Positions 8,837 to 15,873 of a stretch of DNA of 34,960 nt are shown here, piece by piece. The notes under the pieces were generated by a model. It did not search any database. It had not been told where the DNA came from and was given only the letters and a program-made list of their open reading frames with translations. A program made the translations under genes and the position numbers. How positions within the stretch are numbered: position 1 is the first letter of the stretch; each line of letters opens with the position of its first letter. Origin of the DNA: Bacteroides_E sp964583185 (GTDB lineage: Bacteria; Bacteroidota; Bacteroidia; Bacteroidales; Bacteroidaceae); the NCBI GenBank assembly GCA_964583185.1, contig CAZOVL010000021.1, forward strand, positions 1-34,960, in the 5' to 3' direction.

Positions 8837-10747
8837 ATGGATCGTTTTTTATCCATCCTGAAAGAACATTGGGGATACGACTCATTTCGTCATCCTCAAG
8901 AAGAGATAATAAATAGTGTTTTTGAAGGAAAAGACACACTTGGTTTAATGCCCACTGGAGGAGGAAAATCAATTACATTTCAAGTTGCTTCATTGGCAAA
9001 AGATGGAATATGTATTGTGATTACCCCTCTAATTGCCTTGATGAAAGATCAAGTGGAGAACCTTCGCACAAAAGGTATCAAGGCAGTTGCTATATACTCA
9101 GGAATGAATCGTCAGGAAATCATTACAGCATTGGAAAACTGTATTTTTGGCAATTATAAATTTCTTTATATTTCTCCGGAACGCATAGGGACAGAAATTT
9201 TTCAGGTTAAAGCTCGCTCAATGAATGTCAACCTCATTACCGTAGATGAAAGCCACTGTATATCGCAATGGGGTTATGACTTTAGACCGGCCTACTTAAA
9301 AATAGCACAAATAAGAGAATTATTGCCTAACATACCTGTACTTGCATTAACAGCTACTGCTACCCCTGAAGTAGTAAAAGACATTCAAAAGCAACTATCC
9401 TTTAAGCAAGAGAATGTTTTTAAGACAAGTTATGAACGTAAGAATTTGGCATATATTGTTAGGGATACAGAAGATAAACAAGGAGAACTACTACATATTC
9501 TCAACAGCACTGAAGGGAGTGCTATAGTATATGTTAGAAGCAGACGAAAAACCAAGGAAATTGCTCAGCTCTTAAATCAACAAGGTATATCTGCCACATT
9601 TTACCATGCAGGTCTGATTAATGAAGAAAAAGACAACAGACAGAAACGATGGATGACTGAAGAGTATAGGGTTATGGTAGCCACAAATGCCTTTGGAATG
9701 GGAATTGACAAGCCTAACGTAAGACTGGTTATTCATATAGATTTACCCGACTCTCCGGAAGCTTATTTTCAGGAGGCAGGAAGAGCAGGAAGAGATCGGG
9801 AAAAAGCATACGCAGTACTTTTATATGCAAAAACCGATAAAACCACTCTCAAAAAACGCATTCAAGACACTTTTCCTGAGAAAGAATATATTAAAAGGGT
9901 ATATGAATCGCTACAATACTATTTTCAAATGGCTATGGGAGATGGACAAGACTGCATCTTTGAATTCAACTTAGAAGAATTTTGTACACGATTCAAGTTT
10001 TTCCCTGTTCCGGCAGACAGTGCACTTCGCATACTAACTCAAGCAGGATACCTTGAATATACTGATGAGCAAGACTCAAATTCCAGAGTTGTTTTCCGAC
10101 TACGAAGAGATGAACTATATAAGCTTACACAACTCAGTGGTACTACCGATTTAGTTATACAAACCTTATTGCGATCATATACCGGATTATTTACAGATTA
10201 TGTATTTATTCAAGAAGCATCCCTTGCATTAAAAACCGGCTTAACACAAAGAGACATATACGGCATACTCATTTATCTATCTAAAAGGGGTATTATCGAT
10301 TATATCCCAAGGAAAAAAACGCCTTATATAATCTATACCCGAGAGCGTGTTGAAAGCAATGCTCTTCATATTTCCAAAGCAATTTTTGAAGAGCGAAAGA
10401 AACGCTACGAAGAGCGGATTGATGCGGTTATTTACTATGCTTCAACCCAAGAAATTTGTAGGAATAGGCTCCTTTTGAATTATTTTGGAGAGAAAAGCAA
10501 TACTTCGTGTAACCAGTGTGATGTATGTTTAAGTAAAAACACAAAAGATACAATCCAGAATAGTGAGTTCTCTGATTTATCTGCACAATTATTAGCTGTA
10601 TTAAAAGAGCATCCCCTTCCTCCTTATTTATTGATTCAACAAATGAATCTAGAAAAGGAGAAGCTGCTGCCTATTATTCGCTACTTAATTGCTGAAGATC
10701 TTTTACTGTTTCAGGATGGCATTTTATCTGCTAAAAAAGAAAACTGA
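8837..10747 (+). CDS. recQ: ATP-dependent DNA helicase, RecQ family
   Basis: A 636-residue superfamily 2 helicase. Walker A TGGGKS is at 40-45, the DEAH-type box is DESH (137-140) within ITVDESHCISQWGYDFR, and motif VI is QEAGRAGRD. The RecQ-specific zinc cysteines follow (CRNRLLLNYFG, then SCNQCDVC), then a winged-helix region. The last 70 residues look like a short helical tail, and I see no clear HRDC domain, so this may be the shorter of the RecQ paralogues found in Bacteroidetes. It should unwind DNA 3'-5' and work with the adjacent RecJ. Confidence 0.93.
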   Translation: MDRFLSILKEHWGYDSFRHPQEEIINSVFEGKDTLGLMPTGGGKSITFQVASLAKDGICIVITPLIALMKDQVENLRTKGIKAVAIYSGMNRQEIITALENCIFGNYKFLYISPERIGTEIFQVKARSMNVNLITVDESHCISQWGYDFRPAYLKIAQIRELLPNIPVLALTATATPEVVKDIQKQLSFKQENVFKTSYERKNLAYIVRDTEDKQGELLHILNSTEGSAIVYVRSRRKTKEIAQLLNQQGISATFYHAGLINEEKDNRQKRWMTEEYRVMVATNAFGMGIDKPNVRLVIHIDLPDSPEAYFQEAGRAGRDREKAYAVLLYAKTDKTTLKKRIQDTFPEKEYIKRVYESLQYYFQMAMGDGQDCIFEFNLEEFCTRFKFFPVPADSALRILTQAGYLEYTDEQDSNSRVVFRLRRDELYKLTQLSGTTDLVIQTLLRSYTGLFTDYVFIQEASLALKTGLTQRDIYGILIYLSKRGIIDYIPRKKTPYIIYTRERVESNALHISKAIFEERKKRYEERIDAVIYYASTQEICRNRLLLNYFGEKSNTSCNQCDVCLSKNTKDTIQNSEFSDLSAQLLAVLKEHPLPPYLLIQQMNLEKEKLLPIIRYLIAEDLLLFQDGILSAKKEN

Positions 10748-10856
10748 GCAACCTTTTACAAAAGCCTATCCGGATTAAGAAGGAACTAAAATTAGTTGCT
10801 GAAGAAAATGACCTCTTTGGGTTTATTCTTTGATAAGACTTATTTATAGGATTCTT

Positions 10857-10879
10857 TATGCAATTAATCGGATTGCATA
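10857..10879. terminator. Perfect 8-bp hairpin between convergent recQ and the GNAT gene
   Basis: TATGCAAT (10857-10864) and ATTGCATA (10872-10879) flank a 7-nt loop. It sits between two converging genes, so a terminator role is plausible. Neither side has a proper T-run and the stem is AT-rich, so it is weak if it is one. Confidence 0.35.
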
Positions 10880-10891
10880 GAATTAAGGAAG

Positions 10892-11356
10892 TTACAGTTC
10901 TTTTTTCAAATATATCATATCTACAAGATGTACCCCATCTTCTACTATAGGGTTTATATAATTATCAGTAAAAAAGTTTTTCACAATATGAGATTCTTTA
11001 AAGCCGCATTTTTTATAAAAATCGACTGTTGATGTACCATAGCCCGTTCCCACAATAATAGATTGTGTATTTTTTTCCCTATAGAAAGATGAGATATATT
11101 CTATCAAATAACTTGCATAACCCATCCGTTGAGAAGATGGCTCTGTGGCCATATTCTTAATTTCATAGACTCCATTTTTTTCACAAGTAACAACGCAAAT
11201 ACTTCTTACGCTATTTTTAGCATATAAAGCAAAAACATCTCCCCTCTCTAGGTATTTGTCAATCATTCTCTCTTCTTCATCCGCTAGAAGAAGAAGGTCA
11301 ATAAAATCTTTCTTATTTGTTGCTATCTGTTTTATTTTCAAGAAATAGTATTCCAT
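10892..11356 (-). CDS. GNAT family N-acetyltransferase
   Basis: A 154-residue single-domain GNAT. The core beta strand VYEIKNMATEPSSQRMGYASYLIEYI holds the acetyl-CoA pyrophosphate loop (QRMGYA, Q-x-x-G-x-A form). Later strands give SIIVGTGYG, and the typical DFYKKCGF helix follows. Substrate cannot be inferred. Its start overlaps the end of the upstream PH-domain gene by 19 bases, so the two are probably co-transcribed. Confidence 0.8.
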   Translation of the reverse strand: MEYYFLKIKQIATNKKDFIDLLLLADEEERMIDKYLERGDVFALYAKNSVRSICVVTCEKNGVYEIKNMATEPSSQRMGYASYLIEYISSFYREKNTQSIIVGTGYGTSTVDFYKKCGFKESHIVKNFFTDNYINPIVEDGVHLVDMIYLKKEL

Positions 11357-11835
11357 TTTTCAATTACCAAATCAGGGGAACTACAACTAAGTTCTAATAT
11401 TTGACCCTTCTTTTTAATAATATAGAAAGATTTATTTTTATCCGTTACATATGCTTTGTATCTTTTGTTAAAAGTTCGTGAATAAAACAAGCCTATCTTA
11501 CCAAAAAGTCCGGAAATACCAAAAACTCTAATATCCATATTATTGGGGGTTATTCTTTTTATTTCAGATATATCTTCAAATTCAATTTTTTTTCGGGAAA
11601 ATAAAAATTGAACAGACAAAGAATTTTCATCTAAAATAATCCTTCTAGGGGTTAGAGAAATTCCATATATTAGAGTAAACAACACTATAAGGAAAACTAA
11701 TACATGTAACATTCTATACGATTCTCCAAACACAATACCTCTAAACGAATAAACAATAAGATATAATATTAATGTTAACAACACTATTGAAGTAACCATA
11801 TAATACGTACTGATTCCACATTTTATTTTAATCAT
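11338..11835 (-). CDS. Membrane protein with a bacterial PH-like domain
   Basis: 165 residues. Two N-terminal membrane helices (about 11-30 and 42-61) are followed by a soluble beta-rich part (RRIILDENSLSVQF, KIEFEDISEIKRI, KAYVTDKNKSFYIIKKKGQILELS). That pattern is typical of small bacterial membrane-anchored PH-like domains. Function is unknown. It overlaps the GNAT gene downstream. Its 5' side borders a decayed gene, so it may belong to a shrinking accessory cluster. Confidence 0.6.
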   Translation of the reverse strand: MIKIKCGISTYYMVTSIVLLTLILYLIVYSFRGIVFGESYRMLHVLVFLIVLFTLIYGISLTPRRIILDENSLSVQFLFSRKKIEFEDISEIKRITPNNMDIRVFGISGLFGKIGLFYSRTFNKRYKAYVTDKNKSFYIIKKKGQILELSCSSPDLVIEKWNTIS

Positions 11836-11857
11836 ACTAAGTTCGTTTTTATAAAAT

Positions 11858-12462
11858 TCAACAAATCTGATTCTTTAATTCTTTCAGTTGCCTTAGGATT
11901 TTTTTCTTTTCTTTTTTTACAATATTCTTAGCTAACATCTCCTTATAACGAGGTAGTAACTGATAGTTTCTTTTGTTCTTATTTATATTCCATATATTTT
12001 AAATACCATTATCATATAGTATTTGAGCGTTTTGGGTTGTATTTTCTTTAAATCCAACAGTATATGTTATAATAATTGCCACTATCAGGACTACAGAAAC
12101 AGCAAACCCATAAGCAACACTTTTTGTAGTTAATTCTACCTATTTCTTTCCCCTAATAAATTCATATAGATTTTTGTTTTCTCCACTTTGTATATTAATA
12201 GATATTTTAATATTTTATCTATATCAGAATCAGTATTAATTCCATTATCTGATAAAAATTCGGTTCTGTTTTTTTAAGAAATTTCTGCATGTATCGAATC
12301 ATTAACTAGCAATGTAACTAAAAATTCTATCTTTCTCAACTGTTCAATTCTTTTATTTGGTAATAAATTCCTAATTTTTTTAGCCCCCCACAAACAACTG
12401 GATATCAATATAACAAAAGAATTAATAGAACACCTTATATTAAGACGATTTGAAAAAATCAA
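11858..12462 (-). pseudogene. Decayed membrane-protein gene (about 200 codons)
   Basis: A coherent protein can be read on the minus strand through several lesions. It opens with a membrane helix (SINSFVILISSCLWGA), then RIEQLRKIEFLVTLLVND and SIHAEIS, and stops at TAA 12274-12276. The same frame continues as KNRTEFLSDNGINTDSDIDK and VEKTKIYMNLLGERNR, then TAG at 12136-12138. After a frameshift comes a second membrane helix (KSVAYGFAVSVVLIVAIIITY), then TAA at 11999-12001, then a basic in-frame tail (YQLLPRYKEMLAKNIVKKEKKK) ending at 11858. Two nonsense codons and one shift make it non-functional. The only start seen is TTG at 12462, so the original start is unclear. I do not recognise the family. 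Confidence 0.6.
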
Positions 12463-12736
12463 AAAGAATCACCAAATAAACAAGAATAAAACCTAAAGCG
12501 ATGAAAGAGGAATTCATTCCGGATATCAATTTACTTTTAGAGTCTGGATCAGTATTCTTTTTAAAACTCCAATTTTTCACCACAATATATACACCTAATG
12601 CTAAGGCTATAAAAAAAGGAATTAAAGAAAAGTGAAAAACAACACTTTTCATTTTATCTCCAATAAAAAGCATTATAAACCCAAGAACATTAAGAAACCC
12701 TAAATTTGACCGAATGGCATATACATCTTTTTTCAT
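12440..12736 (-). CDS. Small hypothetical membrane protein
   Basis: 98 residues from ATG at 12736 (MKKDVYAIRSNLG). A longer reading from TTG at 12760 adds eight residues and is less likely. Three hydrophobic segments are visible: LGFLNVLGFIMLFIG, FSLIPFFIALALGVYIV and FIALGFILVYLVILF. The loop between the last two is polar (KKNTDPDSKSK). It ends 23 bases inside the decayed membrane gene downstream and was probably its operon partner. Family not recognised. It may be dispensable now. Confidence 0.5.
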   Translation of the reverse strand: MKKDVYAIRSNLGFLNVLGFIMLFIGDKMKSVVFHFSLIPFFIALALGVYIVVKNWSFKKNTDPDSKSKLISGMNSSFIALGFILVYLVILFDFFKSS

Positions 12737-12771
12737 AATAAAATGAGTAAATTTAAACAAACAAGCTAATA

Positions 12772-13047
12772 CTATAGTTTCATTTTTACTGAATCAATAA
12801 ATTCTATTGTATCTTTTTTTCTTTTGTACTAATGTCACTGTCAAGAATAGGAGCGATATCGTTATAATAGTCAAACACATTATTCCCATTATAAAGAAGA
12901 ATGACCAAGCATATTTTCTATTAAAAATAAAGCAGCTTTATACATCAAACTATCTTTTTCATCCTTCTTATAGTGACTCAAGGTATTCTCTAGTTCATCT
13001 CTATTTTCTTTTGCTTTTTGTAAACTTATTGAAAGATAGTTAAACAT
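12772..13047 (-). pseudogene. N-terminal remnant of a transglutaminase-like surface lipoprotein
   Basis: Minus-strand reading from 13047 gives QKAKENRDELENTLSHYKK, then MYKAALFLIENMLGHSS. After a one-base shift near 12906 it gives YNGNNVFDYYNDIAPILDSD and ISTKEKK, then after another shift DTIEFIDSVKMK. The order NRxELExxLxHY, KYxAAxFLIENM, YYNxI..ILDxxISTKE is one I know from the N-terminal region of large Bacteroidales lipoproteins with transglutaminase-like domains. The signal peptide, the catalytic domain and the rest are missing. Two frameshifts and truncation at both ends mark a relic. Confidence 0.6.
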
Positions 13048-13320
13048 ATTGTATTCAACGTGAAATTATTCTTAAAAAGAAAGACTTAGTAAATATTATC
13101 AAGAATTATTATTTCTTGCACTATTTTATTAACAAAGTTATTCAATAGAGAAGAATAGCTTATGTTCTACAACAATAATGCGATCAAAAGGTATTCTTTT
13201 TTATGGAACTTGAATTAGTGATTTTTTATAGCTAAAAAAGTTTCAATCACAAGTAAAAGTAAAAAATAACTGAAGCATTCTATTTTCAAAAATCATCAAA
13301 ACGCAGACAAACAAAAAATA
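13048..13320. other. AT-rich spacer before the 22-bp repeats
   Basis: About 270 bases with no ORF or recognisable RNA. It is rich in A/T and may be further eroded remains of the lipoprotein gene next to it, but I could not extend the reading. Confidence 0.3.
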
Positions 13321-13400
13321 CGGTCTAGGACCGAAGGTCTGTCGGTCTAGGAGAGAAGGTGCCTCGGTCTAGGACCGAGGGGGTGTCGGTCCTAGACCGA
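13321..13400. repeat. GC-rich 22-bp tandem repeat with a terminal inverted copy
   Basis: Three direct units of exactly 22 bp start at 13321, 13343 and 13365. Each begins CGGTCTAGGA, mostly followed by CCGA and G-rich bases. A fourth copy at 13387 is inverted (CGGTCCTAGACCGA). The third and fourth form a perfect 15-bp hairpin: TCGGTCTAGGACCGA at 13364-13378 and TCGGTCCTAGACCGA at 13386-13400, loop GGGGGTG. The first unit can pair with the fourth over 14 bp instead. A second small hairpin (AAAAGG-ATG-CCTTTT, 13402-13416) follows. GC content is far above the flanks. No gene overlaps it. Confidence 0.85.
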
Positions 13401-13416
13401 CAAAAGGATGCCTTTT

Positions 13417-13640
13417 AAGCTTTGTGGAAGGGAGTTTATTGCCACCTATTTTTCAGAGAATTGTTCTACAATTTATAATGCAGAATAGTATAAACAAAAG
13501 GAAAGAAAAATAAGGAAACAGTATAGAGAAGCAAGCTTTTAATACATACTCACCAAAAGGTATTATAGGTATAAAATGAAGAGATAAGAGTACTTTTTTA
13601 TAAAGAAATCAACTTACTGTAAAAATATTATCAACTTCCT
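13417..13640. other. Noncoding DNA between repeats and leader promoter
   Basis: About 220 bases, AT-rich, without ORF, hairpin or promoter that I can support. Confidence 0.3.
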
Positions 13641-13672
13641 ATTGCTTCTTTAGTTTTTTGTACATACATTTG
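13641..13672 (+). promoter_or_regulatory. Promoter of the Phe/Tyr leader and operon
   Basis: An exact -7 box TACATTTG (13665-13672) has a near-consensus -33 element ATTG (13641-13644) 20 bases upstream. Transcription would begin near 13679, only about 14 nt before the leader-peptide ATG. Confidence 0.65.
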
Positions 13673-13692
13673 CAAACATCAAATAAAGAGAG

Positions 13693-13776
13693 ATGAATTT
13701 ATTTAGCAATACATATTATTACTTCTTTTTTTACTTTACTAAACTAGTAGAGCGGGGTAATTTATGTATTAACTGA
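13693..13776 (+). CDS. Phe/Tyr leader peptide (attenuator peptide)
   Basis: A 27-codon ORF with a purine-rich ribosome binding stretch (AAAGAGAG) directly before ATG. Residues 8-15 are YYYFFFYF: eight consecutive aromatic codons, with another Phe at position 4. Stop TGA is at 13774-13776. It starts just after a consensus promoter and ends 28 nt before an intrinsic terminator, which in turn sits 16 nt before pheA. That is the full layout of a ribosome-mediated attenuator sensing charged tRNA-Phe and tRNA-Tyr. Codons 20-22 (Glu-Arg-Gly, GAGCGGGGT) contain the bases complementary to the 5' arm of the terminator. The peptide itself is expected to have no other role. Confidence 0.85.
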   Translation: MNLFSNTYYYFFFYFTKLVERGNLCIN

Positions 13777-13816
13777 TTGAACATACAGAATAAACAAATA
13801 GATAAGAATCCCGCTC
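13750..13816 (+). promoter_or_regulatory. Antiterminator pairing for the Phe/Tyr attenuator
   Basis: GAGCGGGGT (13750-13758) in the leader-peptide ORF can pair with ATCCCGCTC (13808-13816), the 5' arm of the terminator: 7 perfect pairs, one G-U and one U-A. The two structures exclude each other. A ribosome stalled on the Tyr/Phe codons (13714-13737) leaves this segment free, so the antiterminator would form and transcription would continue into pheA. Confidence 0.7.
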
Positions 13817-13840
13817 CATTAGGAGTGGGATTCTTTTTTT
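13804..13840 (+). terminator. Intrinsic terminator of the Phe/Tyr attenuator
   Basis: 14-bp stem with one G-U pair: AAGAATCCCGCTCC (13804-13817) and GGAGTGGGATTCTT (13822-13835). The loop is ATTA, and a run of seven T covers 13834-13840. It lies immediately before the pheA ATG at 13856. Confidence 0.9.
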
Positions 13841-13855
13841 ATATACAGATTAGAA

Positions 13856-14692
13856 ATGATAAAAATAGCTATACAAGGAACTCACGGATCATATCACGAC
13901 ATTGCGGCTCATCTGCTTTTTCAGGAAGAAATAGAACTGGTTTGTTGCAAAACATTTGAGGATATATTCAGAACACTGAATGAAGAACCGGATACATTGG
14001 GATTATTGGCCATTGAAAATACCATTGCCGGTAGTTTACTCCATAACAATGACTTAGTTAAGAAAAGTAACACTCAAATCATTAAGGAGCAAAAGTTGCG
14101 TATCTCCCACTGTTTTGCTTGTCTTCCGGATGAAGACTGGGCCGACCTTAAAGAGGTCAACTCCCACCCTATTGCCTTAATGCAATGCCGGGCTTTCTTA
14201 AACTCACAACCTCAGTTAAAGGTGGTAGAGGGTGAGGACACCGCTCTTAGTGCTAAAAAAATTCAAGAAGAACAGTTGAGAGGACACGCAGCTATATGTT
14301 CTGAATCGGCAGCGAATCGTTATGGCATGAAAATATTGCAGCGCGGAATTGAAACCAACAAGCATAATTTCACTCGTTTCTTATTGGTTGCCAATCCTAA
14401 GCAAGCTCAAGCGTGTAAAGAGAAAAGCAAGCCTAACAAAACAAGTTTAGTTTTTACACTTCCTCACGAAGAAGGTAGTTTATCACAAGTTCTCTCCATC
14501 TTTTCTTTTTATCACATCAATCTCACCAAAATTCAATCGTTACCCATCATAGGCAGAGAGTGGGAGTATCAATTTTATGTTGATGTTACTTACGACGACT
14601 ATACCCGTTACTCACAAGCCATTTCAGCCATTAAACCTTTAATAAGTGAACTTAAAATATTAGGAGAATATGTCAAATTCGAAGCCAAATAA
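13856..14692 (+). CDS. pheA: Prephenate dehydratase with ACT domain
   Basis: 278 residues. The dehydratase domain (about 1-185) shows IQGTHGSYHDIAA at the start, LLAIENTIAGSL, and the catalytic TRF motif in NFTRFLLV. An ACT domain follows (about 195-275). It converts prephenate to phenylpyruvate. There is no fused chorismate mutase; that activity sits in the third gene of the operon. The ACT motif that is ESRP in classic enzymes, where Phe binds, reads QSLP here (NLTKIQSLPIIGREWEYQFY), so feedback may differ. It is the first structural gene after the attenuator. The next gene starts 23 bases before its end. Confidence 0.93.
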   Translation: MIKIAIQGTHGSYHDIAAHLLFQEEIELVCCKTFEDIFRTLNEEPDTLGLLAIENTIAGSLLHNNDLVKKSNTQIIKEQKLRISHCFACLPDEDWADLKEVNSHPIALMQCRAFLNSQPQLKVVEGEDTALSAKKIQEEQLRGHAAICSESAANRYGMKILQRGIETNKHNFTRFLLVANPKQAQACKEKSKPNKTSLVFTLPHEEGSLSQVLSIFSFYHINLTKIQSLPIIGREWEYQFYVDVTYDDYTRYSQAISAIKPLISELKILGEYVKFEAK

Positions 14693-15854
14693 TCAAATTC
14701 AACCCGCTCAACGCCTACAAGGTGCTAATGAATACTACTTCTCCAAGAAATTAAAAGAGGTAGCTAAAATGAATTTAACAGGAACTCCTGTCATAAACTT
14801 AGGTATAGGCAGCCCTGATAATCCACCCTCGGACAAAGTCATTTCCACTTTATGTAATCAGGCACAAAGGAATGACACACACGGCTATCAGCCTTATGTG
14901 GGTATTCCCGAACTACGAAAAGGTTTTGCCCATTGGTATAAAAAGTGGTACAATGTAGACTTAAACCCTCAAAATGAAATTCAGCCTTTAATTGGCTCTA
15001 AAGAGGGAATATTACACATCACACTGGCTTTTGTAAACCCCGGTGACAAGGTATTAGTTCCTGACCCTGGCTATCCCACATACACTTCATTGAGCAAGCT
15101 TTTGGGAGCAGAGGTTATAAAATACAACTTAAAAGAAGAGAACCAATGGTATCCTGATTTTAATGAATTGGAGCAAATGAATTTGGAAGACATTAAACTG
15201 ATGTGGATAAACTACCCTCATATGCCTACGGGAGCTAAAGCAACCCCTGAGTTATTTGAAAAGCTAGTACGTTTTGCTCAAAAAAAGAACCTTATTCTGG
15301 TAAACGACAATCCTTACAGCTTTATTCTAAACAATCAACCCTTGAGTATCCTCTCTATTCCCGGAGCCAAAGCCTGTTGCATTGAGCTTAACTCTATGAG
15401 TAAAAGCCATAATATGCCGGGTTGGCGCATTGGAATGCTTGCAACAAACGCAACTTTTGTGGAATGGATACTAAAGGTAAAAAGCAACATTGATAGCGGT
15501 ATGTTCCGTCCCCTCCAGCTAGCTGCAGTAGAAGCGTTACAAGAAGATGAAAGCTGGTATGAACTGAATAATAAACAATATAGAGAAAGAAGAGAGGTTG
15601 CAGAAGATATTTTACACCTCTTGGATTGCTCATTTGACCCGAATCAATCAGGACTTTTCCTTTGGGGACGCATTCCGGAGAAATACAACAATGTGGAACA
15701 ACTTACTGAAAAAATTCTCCAAGAAGCACGTGTCTTTATAACTCCCGGTTTTATCTTCGGAGAGAATGGAAAACGTTATATACGCATATCGCTTTGTTGT
15801 ACCAAAGAGAATTTACAAGAAGCATTACAACGCATCGAACAAATCATTGAATAA
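14670..15854 (+). CDS. PLP-dependent aminotransferase, probably aromatic (aspartate aminotransferase fold I)
   Basis: 394 residues, class I/II aminotransferase. Typical segments are INLGIGSPDNPPS, the YQPYVGIPELRKGFA region, VPDPGYPTY, and the PLP lysine (Lys245) in SMSKSHNMPGWRIG. YPHMPTGA replaces the commoner YPNNPTGA. Its place between pheA and the DAHP synthase gene points to transamination of phenylpyruvate and 4-hydroxyphenylpyruvate to Phe and Tyr. A role with another keto acid cannot be excluded from sequence. AGGAG lies just before the ATG, which overlaps pheA by 23 bases. Confidence 0.88.
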   Translation: MSNSKPNNQIQPAQRLQGANEYYFSKKLKEVAKMNLTGTPVINLGIGSPDNPPSDKVISTLCNQAQRNDTHGYQPYVGIPELRKGFAHWYKKWYNVDLNPQNEIQPLIGSKEGILHITLAFVNPGDKVLVPDPGYPTYTSLSKLLGAEVIKYNLKEENQWYPDFNELEQMNLEDIKLMWINYPHMPTGAKATPELFEKLVRFAQKKNLILVNDNPYSFILNNQPLSILSIPGAKACCIELNSMSKSHNMPGWRIGMLATNATFVEWILKVKSNIDSGMFRPLQLAAVEALQEDESWYELNNKQYRERREVAEDILHLLDCSFDPNQSGLFLWGRIPEKYNNVEQLTEKILQEARVFITPGFIFGENGKRYIRISLCCTKENLQEALQRIEQIIE

Positions 15855-15873
15855 TAAATAAAACAAAATAAAA

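Noticed and set aside
12807..13043. 78-codon plus-strand ORF
   Set aside because: It is antisense to the transglutaminase-like remnant, which has recognisable conserved motifs, and has no support of its own.
13321..13400. CRISPR array
   Set aside because: The 22-bp units are directly adjacent with no spacers, and the last copy is inverted.
13679..13855. T-box or riboswitch before pheA
   Set aside because: The leader is short, has no T-box-like elements and is explained fully by a translated aromatic-codon ORF, antiterminator and terminator.
13777..13959. 60-codon plus-strand ORF through the terminator into pheA
   Set aside because: It crosses the intrinsic terminator and is out of frame with pheA; the real upstream ORF is the 27-codon aromatic leader.
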